The notes under the pieces were generated by a model, which worked only from the letters and a program-made list of their open reading frames with translations, was not told the DNA's origin and made no database searches. Shown here in pieces: positions 45,574 through 53,706 of a stretch of DNA of 64,000 nt. Position 1 is the stretch's first letter. Each line of letters starts with the position of its first letter. The DNA lies in contig NZ_CP027773.1 of NCBI RefSeq assembly GCF_003019815.1, positions 1,685,001 through 1,749,000 on the forward strand, given 5' to 3'. A program made the position numbers and the translations under genes. The DNA comes from Variovorax sp. PMC12. Its GTDB lineage: Bacteria; Pseudomonadota; Gammaproteobacteria; Burkholderiales; Burkholderiaceae_C.

Positions 45574-46482
45574 TCAGCCTTGCCGGGGCGACAGGGCTCC
45601 TGGCAAGCGCGACACCCGCTCGGCCAGGAAATCCACCATCACGCGCACCCGCAGCGGCAGATGGCGGCGCGGCGCATAAAGCAGGTGAAGCTCCTGCGCC
45701 TGCCCTGTGTGCCGGCCAAGCACCCGGACCAGCCGGCCTTGCGCCAGCAGGTCCGCCACCATCCACGTCGGCTGCAATGAAATGCCTGCGCCGCCGAGCA
45801 CGCTGTCGAGCAGCGCCACGGCGTTGTTGACGCGATAGCGGCTGCGCACCGGCACCGCCTCCGGCCCGTTCGGCCCCTGCAGCAGCACGCCGTCGTCTCC
45901 GCCCGCATAGCGCAGGTAGTCGTGCGTCAGCAGATCCTGCGGCTTGCGCGGTTTGCCGCGCGCGGCGATGTAGTCGGGCGAGGCGACCAGCACGCGCGGC
46001 CAGGTGCCGAGATGCCGGGCAACGAGATCGGGCGGCAGCTTGCCGCCGACCCGCAGCGACACGTCGACGCGTTCCTCCAGCGGATCGACGAATCTGTCGT
46101 CGAGCACCAGTTCCAGCTCGATGTCGGGGTACAGCGCCAGAAACTCCAGCACCATCGCATTGAGATGCCGCTGGCCCAGCGTCACAGGGGCGCTCACGCG
46201 CAGCAGGCCGCGCGGTTGCTGGATGCCTTCGCGCGCATCGGCCACCGCGTCGCCGTAGTCTTCGAGCACGCGCCGCGAGCGCTCGTGAAAGCGCTGGCCC
46301 TCCTCCGTCAGGCTCAGGCCCGAGGCGGTGCGCCGCAACAGCCGCACGCCGAGCGAGCGCTCGAGCCCCGCGACGAGCTTGCTGACGGTGGGCTGCGTGG
46401 TGTCCAGCGCACGCGCGGCGCCCGACAGGCTGCCCAGTTCGACGCTGTGCACGAAGGCTTCGATGGCGCGCAAGGTGTCCAT
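45574..46482 (-). CDS. LysR-family transcriptional regulator
   Basis: 302 residues of the CrgA/DmlR-like subgroup: N-terminal helix-turn-helix VHSVELGSLSGAARALDTTQPTVSKLVAGLE and GVRLLRRTASGLSLTEEG; effector domain with GLLRVSAPVTLGQRHLN. The ATG at 46482 opens MDTLRAIEAFVH, the family start. It is divergent from the GDSL hydrolase gene, with about 110 bases between, and is a likely regulator of that gene. Confidence 0.9.
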   Translation of the reverse strand: MDTLRAIEAFVHSVELGSLSGAARALDTTQPTVSKLVAGLERSLGVRLLRRTASGLSLTEEGQRFHERSRRVLEDYGDAVADAREGIQQPRGLLRVSAPVTLGQRHLNAMVLEFLALYPDIELELVLDDRFVDPLEERVDVSLRVGGKLPPDLVARHLGTWPRVLVASPDYIAARGKPRKPQDLLTHDYLRYAGGDDGVLLQGPNGPEAVPVRSRYRVNNAVALLDSVLGGAGISLQPTWMVADLLAQGRLVRVLGRHTGQAQELHLLYAPRRHLPLRVRVMVDFLAERVSRLPGALSPRQG

Positions 46483-46594
46483 GGAGATGTATTCGAATAT
46501 GGAATGGGCTGGATGCCATTCTGCCTTCTACCCATCCGTATCCGCATGAATGAAAGTCGTGTCATCGATTCGCTTTTCATCCAAGGACATGCAA

Positions 46595-47866
46595 ATGACA
46601 CCCGCTGCATTCACGTCGCTCATCCGCCACGGCGCCTTGGCGCTTTCACTCGCCGCCGCGGTCTCCGCGTCCGCGGCCGAACCCGCAACCGCCTACTGGA
46701 GCCCCAGCTGGGTCGCCAGCACGCAGCCCATCTGGAGCGGCGACTTCGTGCTGCCCCCGGGCCTGCCGTTCCAGTTCAACCGGCAGACCGTGCGCCAGGT
46801 GGCGCGCCTGAGCATCGGCGGCACGCGGCTGCGCGTGGTGGTCAGCAATGAAGGCGGCACGTCGCCGCTGCACATCGGCGCGGCTCGCGTGGCACGCCAT
46901 GCAGAGGGCTCCGGGATCGTCGAAGGCACCGACCGGCAACTGCGCTTCGGCGGCCAGGCCGAGGTGACCATACCGCCCGGTGCCCGGCTCGTCAGCGATC
47001 CGGTCGACATCGTTTTGCCCGCGCTCAGCGAGGTTGCGGTGTCGCTCTACCTGCCGCGCGCCAGCCAGCCCGCGGGCTTTCATTTCGATGCCCGCCAGAT
47101 CGCCTACGTGGCGGACGGCGACCTGACCGGCGCCCCGCGCATGCCGGCCAACGCGAGCCAGTGGAGCACCCGCGTCTACGTCAGCGGCCTGATCGTGGAA
47201 ACGCCCAGGCCCCCGGTCACCGTCGTCACCCTCGGCGATTCGCTGACCGACGGCAACGGCTCCACCCCCGGCGCCAACACCCGATGGCCCGATGCATTGG
47301 CCGAGCGGCTGGCAAACCGTGGCGTCGCCGTGCTGAACGCCGGCATCTCCGGCGGCCGGCTGCTGAAGGACGGCATGGGCCGCGCCGGCCTGGAACGCGC
47401 GGGCCGCGACGTGTTCGCGCAGCCGGGCGTGCGGGCCATGGTCGTGCTGCTGGGCACCAACGACATCGGCTGGCCCGGCGGTCCGTTCGCGCCCGACGAG
47501 CCCGCGATGCGCGCGGAAGAATTGATCCAGGGCTTCAGGCAATTGATAGAGATGGCCCGTGCCCACAACGTGCGCATCGTGGCCGGAACCATCCCGCCCA
47601 ATGAAGGCGCCTTGCAAGGCACGCCGCTCGCGGGCCACTACTCCCCCGCAAAAGACAAGGTGCGCCAGGCCGTGAACCGCTGGATCCGCGAAGGCGGCGC
47701 GTTCGACGCGGTGGTTGACTTCGACGCACTGCTGCGCGATCCGGCCCATCCATCGCGCCTGAAAGCGGCTATGGACTCGGGCGACCACCTGCATCCGGGC
47801 GACGCCGGCTACAAGGCGATGGCCGCCGCCATAGACCTGGAGGCCCTGCTAAGCACGGCGCCGTGA
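46595..47866 (+). CDS. Secreted SGNH/GDSL hydrolase
   Basis: 423 residues with a signal peptide ending near VSASAAEP. Residues ~40-200 form an N-terminal beta-sandwich-like region (STQPIWSGDFVLPPG...). The SGNH part has block I VVTLGDSLTDGNG (catalytic Ser), a Gly in NAGISGGRLL, LLGTNDIGWPGG (Asn) and the end block DHLHPGDAGYKAM (Asp and His). It should hydrolyse an ester in the periplasm or outside the cell. The ATG at 46595 was chosen with AAGGACATGCAA upstream; earlier starts are possible. Confidence 0.88.
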   Translation: MTPAAFTSLIRHGALALSLAAAVSASAAEPATAYWSPSWVASTQPIWSGDFVLPPGLPFQFNRQTVRQVARLSIGGTRLRVVVSNEGGTSPLHIGAARVARHAEGSGIVEGTDRQLRFGGQAEVTIPPGARLVSDPVDIVLPALSEVAVSLYLPRASQPAGFHFDARQIAYVADGDLTGAPRMPANASQWSTRVYVSGLIVETPRPPVTVVTLGDSLTDGNGSTPGANTRWPDALAERLANRGVAVLNAGISGGRLLKDGMGRAGLERAGRDVFAQPGVRAMVVLLGTNDIGWPGGPFAPDEPAMRAEELIQGFRQLIEMARAHNVRIVAGTIPPNEGALQGTPLAGHYSPAKDKVRQAVNRWIREGGAFDAVVDFDALLRDPAHPSRLKAAMDSGDHLHPGDAGYKAMAAAIDLEALLSTAP

Positions 47867-47877
47867 GCTCGCAAATA

Positions 47878-47897
47878 TACTGTACATGCATACAGTA
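47878..47897. promoter_or_regulatory. LexA (SOS) box upstream of the gene at 47945
   Basis: TACTGTACATGCATACAGTA is a perfect CTGT-N8-ACAG LexA site with flanking TA/TA. It sits 47 bases before the ATG at 47945 and 12 bases after the GDSL hydrolase stop. Confidence 0.9.
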
Positions 47898-47944
47898 TTT
47901 CTCTAAAATTGGCCGTCTCCAAGAACAACATCGAGGCGACGCCG

Positions 47945-48166
47945 ATGACCACCGCCAACCCGCCCGCGCCCTCCGCGCAGGCTCTTTTCTTCTCGAGGTT
48001 GCATCCGTTGCAGCCCCGCTCACGCAAGGGCCGGGTCTCCACGTGGCCCTTCAAGGTGGCTCGCGAACAGGGCCAGTACGACATCCATGACAAGGACGAC
48101 GTTCGCGTCCAGGCGGCGCGCGTCATCCGCACGACGGCCGAGAGTTGGTGGCCACAGGAATACTGA
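47945..48166 (+). CDS. Small SOS-controlled protein of unknown function
   Basis: 73 residues: MTTANPPAPSAQALFFSRLH..., a basic centre (QPRSRKGRVSTWPFKVAREQ) and an acidic/aromatic end (TTAESWWPQEY). QALFF at residues 12-16 echoes QAELFF in the SOS gene at 45146. The ATG has CGAGGCGACGCCG upstream; a TTG 36 bases earlier is less likely. A perfect LexA box controls it. No domain recognised. A cell-division inhibitor, repair cofactor or clamp-binding peptide are possibilities, none demonstrated. Confidence 0.7.
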   Translation: MTTANPPAPSAQALFFSRLHPLQPRSRKGRVSTWPFKVAREQGQYDIHDKDDVRVQAARVIRTTAESWWPQEY

Positions 48167-48276
48167 AGGAACGACCATACCGTAGGCAGACAGCTTTCCG
48201 TCGGCCTCTGCAGCAGGACAGGATGCCCCACATCACGATCGCACGCAATTCATTCGCAAGGCACTACAGTGGCCTT

Positions 48277-49335
48277 ATGCCGACACCTTCAGACATCTCG
48301 CACGAGACCATCGCCCAGCACCTCGCGCAGGCCTACCGGCTCCGCGTTGCCCGGGCCGAACTTCTTCCTGCGGGAGCAAGCGCCACATCCGCTGCCTTTC
48401 GCGTCATCGCGGATGACGAGACGCGGTATTTACTGAAGGTGCAACAGGGCGCCATCGATCCTGCCGCTCTCGCCCTCTGCGCCTTTCTTCATCACGACAA
48501 GGGCGTCGATGCCGTGATGGCCCCCATGCCCGCCACAGACGGCACGCTGAGCACCCAGGGCCACGGCTTCGACTGGACGCTCTCCCCATTCTTCGACGGA
48601 CAGAACGGTTTCGACCGCACCTTGTCGGACCGGCAATGGATCGCACTCGGCAAGGCGCTCGGCGCCATCCACCGCACCCAACTCCCCGAAGCCCTGCTGG
48701 CCAAGCTCCCCAAGGAAAGCTACGCGCACCAGTGGCGCGAAGGCGTGCGCCGCTATCAGCGCCGCTTCATCAACGGCACTGCTGGCGACGGCATCGTCCA
48801 GCGCTTCCTTGCCTTCTGGGAAGAGCACGCCGAAGAGATCGACACCGTCGTCTACCGCAGCGAGCAACTGGCGTCCATCCTGCTGGAACGCCCACCGCGG
48901 CTCGTGCCGTGCCACTCCGACATCCACGCGGGCAACGTCCTCGTGGGCGAAGGCGACCGGCTGTCCATCGTCGGATGGCACGCGCCCATCCTCGCGACCA
49001 AGGAGCGCGACCTGATGTTCATCGGCGGCGGCGTCGGCAACGCGTGGAACCAGCCTCGGCAGCAAGCGCTGTTCTACGAAGGCTACGGCCCTGCGGACAT
49101 CGACGCAGTCGCGCTGGCCTACTACCGCTACGAGCGCATCACCAGGGACGCGCTCGAACTCTGCGACCGGATACTCGACAGCGCAAAGGCCAACGCCAAC
49201 GCCAACGCCAACGCCAACGCCAACGCCAACGCCAGCGCGGAAGGGCGCGAAGAAGACATGCGCCGCATGCAGAGCCTGTTCGTGCCGAACGGCGCGGTGG
49301 CCATCGCCCACCAGAGCTACGACGCCGTGACCTGA
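48277..49335 (+). CDS. Aminoglycoside-phosphotransferase-like protein with altered metal site
   Basis: About 352 residues, with the layout of spectinomycin phosphotransferase (APH(9))-like enzymes. The catalytic-loop motif CHSDIHAGN is kept, and LATKERDLMFIGGGVGN is typical of the group. The position that normally holds the Mg-binding Asp (V-D-W-D/E) reads LSIVGWHAP, so both acidic residues are lost. A run of seven Ala-Asn dipeptides near residue 305 comes from a hexanucleotide repeat. The ATG at 48277 was chosen because the family begins there; starts at 48223 and 48145 are possible. It may be inactive or act in another way. Confidence 0.75.
   Translation: MPTPSDISHETIAQHLAQAYRLRVARAELLPAGASATSAAFRVIADDETRYLLKVQQGAIDPAALALCAFLHHDKGVDAVMAPMPATDGTLSTQGHGFDWTLSPFFDGQNGFDRTLSDRQWIALGKALGAIHRTQLPEALLAKLPKESYAHQWREGVRRYQRRFINGTAGDGIVQRFLAFWEEHAEEIDTVVYRSEQLASILLERPPRLVPCHSDIHAGNVLVGEGDRLSIVGWHAPILATKERDLMFIGGGVGNAWNQPRQQALFYEGYGPADIDAVALAYYRYERITRDALELCDRILDSAKANANANANANANANASAEGREEDMRRMQSLFVPNGAVAIAHQSYDAVT
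49189..49236. repeat. Tandem GCCAAC hexanucleotide repeat
   Basis: Seven exact GCCAAC units (49189-49230) are followed by one GCCAGC unit. The unit is a multiple of three, so changes in copy number lengthen or shorten an Ala-Asn run in the encoded protein without shifting the frame. Confidence 0.95.
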
Positions 49336-49351
49336 CACGGCCACCGGCGCG

Positions 49352-50281
49352 TCAGATCAGCAGATCCTGCGCGTCTTCCTCGAAGCCGGCAATGGGCTTC
49401 GCCTTGGCCAGCGCCAGCCACACCCCGAACGGGATGCGCTCGAAGCTGCGATGCACGGCCGCACGTGCCACCACGAGCCGTTCGCCTTCGAGCACCATCA
49501 CGCCGCATTCGGCCGGCACCTCTTCGGGCTTGGCGATGCAGCGGCCCTTCGCGTCGTTGCCCAGCACGTACCAGCACTCGCCGCCCAGGTCGAGGTACGC
49601 CGCGCGCTTGTCGGGCTTGCGCAGGTCGCCCAGCAGATCGGCGCGGCTCACCTTCACCTCGTGCACGATGGGATGTGCATAAGCCTCCACGCTGGTATTG
49701 CGGATCGAGAACACATCGGGCCGCGCGATGCACCAGCGCGGCTTGCCGCCCTCCTCCAGCGGCGGCAGCCGTGCGCGCAGCCCGAGGCCGCGCCATGCGA
49801 TGCGGCCGCCGCGTGTCATCTCGCGCGCCACGCGCTCGACCAGCGCCTCGTGCGGCGACAGGGCCGCGCGGTTGATGGTGAGCGTGGTCGCGATGCGCGC
49901 AATGCCGGCGTCGGTGACGCGCAGCGTCTCGTGGCCGTGCATGCTGCGCACGCGCTCGAGAAAGCCGCCCGCCAGCAGTTCGACCTCGATGCCGTCGCAG
50001 CAGGGCCAGCCGGCGGAGCGGTAGATCTCGCGAAGGCGCCGTGCGTGCAGCTTGCCGAAAGGCACCTCGACCGCTTCGCAAGAGGCGGTCTGCATCGGCG
50101 GCGGATCGACCACCGGTGGCGGAAAACCGGGGTCGGTGACCGGCGGAACCCCCGGCGGCGGATCGCCCTCCGGCGGTGGCACGGATGGCGGTGGCGGCGG
50201 CATGGGCACCGGCACGTCGGGTGCGGGCGGCGGTGGACCGATGGGCGTGGCGACGACGGGGTCAAGGACGAGTTCGGGCAT
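49352..50281 (-). CDS. Probable MmcB-like PD-(D/E)XK nuclease
   Basis: 309 residues. The first 60 residues are a proline-rich run (PPPPAPDVPVPMPPPPP...). The central/C-terminal part has WCIARPDVFSIRN and, about 10 residues later, HEVKVSRADLLGDLRKPDKR, an Asp...Glu-x-Lys arrangement of the PD-(D/E)XK nuclease fold. It resembles MmcB-related proteins, which are linked to DNA-damage repair. It lies in the same direction as dnaE2, 72 bases downstream, so it may belong to the imuA-imuB-dnaE2 unit. The assignment is from motifs and moderate. Confidence 0.6.
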   Translation of the reverse strand: MPELVLDPVVATPIGPPPPAPDVPVPMPPPPPSVPPPEGDPPPGVPPVTDPGFPPPVVDPPPMQTASCEAVEVPFGKLHARRLREIYRSAGWPCCDGIEVELLAGGFLERVRSMHGHETLRVTDAGIARIATTLTINRAALSPHEALVERVAREMTRGGRIAWRGLGLRARLPPLEEGGKPRWCIARPDVFSIRNTSVEAYAHPIVHEVKVSRADLLGDLRKPDKRAAYLDLGGECWYVLGNDAKGRCIAKPEEVPAECGVMVLEGERLVVARAAVHRSFERIPFGVWLALAKAKPIAGFEEDAQDLLI

Positions 50282-50324
50282 GGCTCTGGCAGGTTAGCGA
50301 AAAGTCTTTCGGAACGCGAGACAT

Positions 50325-50351
50325 GGAACGATCGGTTGCATCGATCGTTCC
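50325..50351 (-). terminator. Perfect hairpin after dnaE2
   Basis: GGAACGATCG-N7-CGATCGTTCC, a ten-base-pair stem with a seven-base loop, directly after the dnaE2 stop. No T-run follows, so it may stabilise or process the mRNA rather than terminate fully. It separates dnaE2 from the nuclease-like gene. Confidence 0.55.
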
Positions 50352-50352
50352 G

Positions 50353-53300
50353 TCAATGGAAGTCGCGGCTGGTGTTGCTCTGCGCGAGCCGGCCCATGAG
50401 CGGCGTCAGGTCCTTGAAGCCGGTGGCCACGAGGTGCTGCACCTTGCCGCCGGTTTCATCGTCGCGCTGCCACGTGCCCTGCACCGCGAGCAGGTGCGAC
50501 TTGAGCAGCGGCTCGCGCCAGGCCTCGATGACATGGCTCCAGACGATCACGTTGACGTTGCCGGTCTCGTCCTCCAGCGTGACGAAGATGGTGCCGTTGG
50601 CCGTCTGCGGCCGCTGCCGGCCCTTGACGATGCCGCAGGCGCGCGCGGTCTGGCCGTTGGGCACCGAACGCAGCTCGGCCGCGCTCATGAGCTTCATGCG
50701 CGCCAGCCGCGGGCGCAGCAGCGCGAGCGGATGGCGGCGCAGCGTGAGCCTGAGCGACGCGTAGTCGCCGACGATCTCCTCGCCCTCGGACGCGGCCGGC
50801 AGCAGCAGCGCCTGCTCGTTGATGGGCACGCCTCGCAGCAGGGCCGGCGCCCGGCGTTGCGCCGTGGCGTCCCACACCTGCTGGCGGCGGTGGCCGGAGA
50901 GGGACATCAGCGCATCGGCCGCGGCCAATGCGGCCATGTCCTTGCCGTCGAGTTCGGCGCGCAAGGCGATGTCTTCGGTGCTGGTGAAGGGTGCCGCGGC
51001 GCGGGCCTGCAGCAGGCGCTCGGCGCCGCCCGCGCTGAGGCTGGCAATGCGGTTCAGGCCCAGGCGCACCGCGGGCTGGTTCTCGTTGCCGAGGCGGTCG
51101 GCATAGCGTTCGTCGATGCCGCAAGGACGCGGTGCATCCGGGTCCCGCGCTTCGAGCGTGGTGTCGAAGTCGCTGCGCGTCACATCGACCGGGCGCACCT
51201 CGACGCCATGGCGGCGCGCGTCCTGCACCAGCTGAGAGGGGCTGTAGAAGCCCATCGGCTGCGAGTCGAGCAGCGCGGCCAGGAAGCAGGCGGGCTCGTA
51301 GTGCTTGAGCCAGCTGCTCACCGTGACGAGCAGTGCGAAGCTGGCGGCGTGGCTTTCGGGGAAGCCGTAGTCGCCGAAGCCCATGACCTGCTTGAAGATG
51401 GCTTCGGCAAAGGCTTCCTTGTAGCCGTTGTCGACCATGCCGCGCACGAGCTTGTCGTGGAACTTGCCGAGGCCGCCCTTGCGCTTCCATGCGGCCATGG
51501 CTCGCCGCAACTGATCGGCTTCATCCGCCGTGAACCTGGCCGCGATCATGGCGATCTGCATCACCTGTTCCTGGAAGATCGGGATGCCCAGCGTTCGCTC
51601 CAGTGCCTCGCGCAGTTCCTCTTTCTCGTAGTGAATCGCCAAGCCCTTGCGCACCCGCTCCCGCTGCTTGAGGTACGGATGCACCATCCCGCCCTGTATG
51701 GGCCCCGGCCGCACGATCGCCACCTCGATCACCAGGTCTTCATAGCTGCGCGGCTTCAGGCGCGGCAGCATCGACATCTGCGCCCGGCTCTCGATCTGGA
51801 ACACGCCGATGGTGTCGGCGTCGCAGATCATGTCGAACACTTTCTGGTCGTCGTTCGTTATCTGGTGCATCTCCACCGTCGAGCCCCGCCAGCGGTTCAT
51901 GTGCTCGAGCCCGCGGCGAATGGCGCTGAGCATGCCGAGCGCCAGCACGTCGACCTTGAGCATGCCCATCGCTTCGAGGTCGTCCTTCTCCCACTGGATG
52001 ACGGAGCGGTTTTTCATCGACGCTTTCTCGACCGGAACCAGCCGCGTGAGCTTGGTGTGCGTGAGGACGAAGCCGCCCACGTGCTGGCTCAGGTGGCGCG
52101 GAAATCCCTTGAGCTTCTGCGTGAGCTCGATCCACTGGACCAGCTTGAGTTCGTCTTCTTCCACGCCTGCACGCGCGGCAGCCTGCAGCAGCTGTTCGCC
52201 TCGCACGGTGTCGTCGAACCAGTAGTGGTCCTTCGCGAATTCGTCGATCAGCCGTTCGTCGATGCCGATGGCCTTGCCCACGTCGCGCAATGCGCTGCGC
52301 GAGCGGTAGCAGATGACCACGGCGGCGATGGCGGCGCGATGCCGTCCGTATTTTTCGTAGATGTACTGGATGACTTCTTCGCGCCGCTGATGTTCGAAGT
52401 CGACGTCGATGTCCGGTGGCTCATGGCGCTCGCGGCTGAGGAAGCGCTCGAACAGCAGCGTGCCCTTGTCCGGATCGATGGCGGTGATGCCCAGGCAGAA
52501 GCAGACGGCGGAGTTGGCCGAGGAGCCGCGCCCCTGGCAAAGGATCTTCTGCGACTTGGCGAAGCCGACGATGTTCTCCACCGTGAGGAAGAACATCTCG
52601 TATTTGAGCTCGATGATGATGTCGAGCTCTTTGTGCACCTGCTTTTGCACCTTGTCGGGAATGCCGTCGGGGTAGCGGCCGCGCGCGCCTTCCCATGTCT
52701 TGCGCACCAGCGTCTGCGCCGGCGTTTCATTGCTGCCAAGGGTTTCGAGCGGGTACTTGTAGTTCTCCCTGATCACATCCGGATCGAACTTGCACCGTTC
52801 GGCCACCACCAGCGTGTTGTCGAGCATCTGCCGCAGATGAATCTCGGCCAGCCGCATGCGCGGCCGCAGATGCCGCTCGGCATTCGACTGCAGCGCAAAA
52901 CCGCATTCGGCCACCGTCTTGCCCTCTCGTACGGCCGTCAACACGTCGTGCATCGGCTTGCATGAGCGCGCATGCATATGCACGTCGCCGGCCGCCACCA
53001 GCGGCACGCCGGCTTGCTCGCCCGCCTCCATCAGCGTGACCAGCCAGAGGTCGTCATCGAGTTCGCTGAACAGCTCCACGGCCAGCCAGAGGTTCTCGCC
53101 GTACAGCGCCCTGGCGGCCATCAGGTCTTCATGCAGCGTGGCCGTGTCCATGGCGCCGCCCGGGTTGCGGTCCGGCACGAAAAGGATCTGGCAGCGCTGC
53201 AGGGAGGCCACGTCGCTCTCCTCCCAGCTCACGCGGTACTCCCCCTTGGGCAGCTCGGTGTTGCGTGCTGCGGTGATGAACTCGCACAGGTTGCCCCAGC

Positions 53301-53706
53301 CTTCGGTGTCATTGGCGATCACCACGAGCCTGAAGCGCTCGAACTGGAACTCGCTGCCGAACAGCAGGCGGAAAGCCGGGTTGCGCGGGATCTTCGGCTC
53401 GTCGGGGTTTTCGCGCTCGTATTCTTCGAGCTTCGCGGGCAGGTCGCGCAAGCCCACATGCGCCCGCACGATGCCGGCCACCGAGCACTCGTCGGTGATC
53501 GCCAGCGCCGTGTAGCCGAGCTGATAGGCCCGCTCCACCATCTCCTCGGGCGTGGATGCGCCGCGCTGGAAGCTGAAGTTGGTCAGGCAGTGCAGCTCCG
53601 CGTAGTCCGGCAGCGTGAACGCGGGCGGCTTGCGCAGCGGCACCGGCAGCGCATGCACCTTGGCGGGCTGGCGCCTGCTTTCCTGCTTGTCGCTCAGCTC
53701 AGGCAT
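50353..53706 (-). CDS. dnaE2: Error-prone DNA polymerase DnaE2
   Basis: 1117 residues. PHP domain at the N-terminus (AELHCLTNFSFQRGASTPEE..., ALAITDECSVAGIVRAH), the polymerase palm with catalytic acids in PDIDVDFEHQRREEV, then HhH and OB-fold regions (GTIFVTLEDETGNVNVIVW). It performs damage-induced translesion synthesis together with ImuA and ImuB, replacing DnaE1 after SOS induction. The ATG overlaps the end of imuB by eight bases. A LexA box lies upstream of the whole operon. Confidence 0.95.
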   Translation of the reverse strand: MPELSDKQESRRQPAKVHALPVPLRKPPAFTLPDYAELHCLTNFSFQRGASTPEEMVERAYQLGYTALAITDECSVAGIVRAHVGLRDLPAKLEEYERENPDEPKIPRNPAFRLLFGSEFQFERFRLVVIANDTEGWGNLCEFITAARNTELPKGEYRVSWEESDVASLQRCQILFVPDRNPGGAMDTATLHEDLMAARALYGENLWLAVELFSELDDDLWLVTLMEAGEQAGVPLVAAGDVHMHARSCKPMHDVLTAVREGKTVAECGFALQSNAERHLRPRMRLAEIHLRQMLDNTLVVAERCKFDPDVIRENYKYPLETLGSNETPAQTLVRKTWEGARGRYPDGIPDKVQKQVHKELDIIIELKYEMFFLTVENIVGFAKSQKILCQGRGSSANSAVCFCLGITAIDPDKGTLLFERFLSRERHEPPDIDVDFEHQRREEVIQYIYEKYGRHRAAIAAVVICYRSRSALRDVGKAIGIDERLIDEFAKDHYWFDDTVRGEQLLQAAARAGVEEDELKLVQWIELTQKLKGFPRHLSQHVGGFVLTHTKLTRLVPVEKASMKNRSVIQWEKDDLEAMGMLKVDVLALGMLSAIRRGLEHMNRWRGSTVEMHQITNDDQKVFDMICDADTIGVFQIESRAQMSMLPRLKPRSYEDLVIEVAIVRPGPIQGGMVHPYLKQRERVRKGLAIHYEKEELREALERTLGIPIFQEQVMQIAMIAARFTADEADQLRRAMAAWKRKGGLGKFHDKLVRGMVDNGYKEAFAEAIFKQVMGFGDYGFPESHAASFALLVTVSSWLKHYEPACFLAALLDSQPMGFYSPSQLVQDARRHGVEVRPVDVTRSDFDTTLEARDPDAPRPCGIDERYADRLGNENQPAVRLGLNRIASLSAGGAERLLQARAAAPFTSTEDIALRAELDGKDMAALAAADALMSLSGHRRQQVWDATAQRRAPALLRGVPINEQALLLPAASEGEEIVGDYASLRLTLRRHPLALLRPRLARMKLMSAAELRSVPNGQTARACGIVKGRQRPQTANGTIFVTLEDETGNVNVIVWSHVIEAWREPLLKSHLLAVQGTWQRDDETGGKVQHLVATGFKDLTPLMGRLAQSNTSRDFH

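Noticed and set aside
49189..49236. Tandem repeat as a CRISPR array
   Set aside because: Units are six bases, contiguous, without spacers and inside a coding frame; no cas genes are present.
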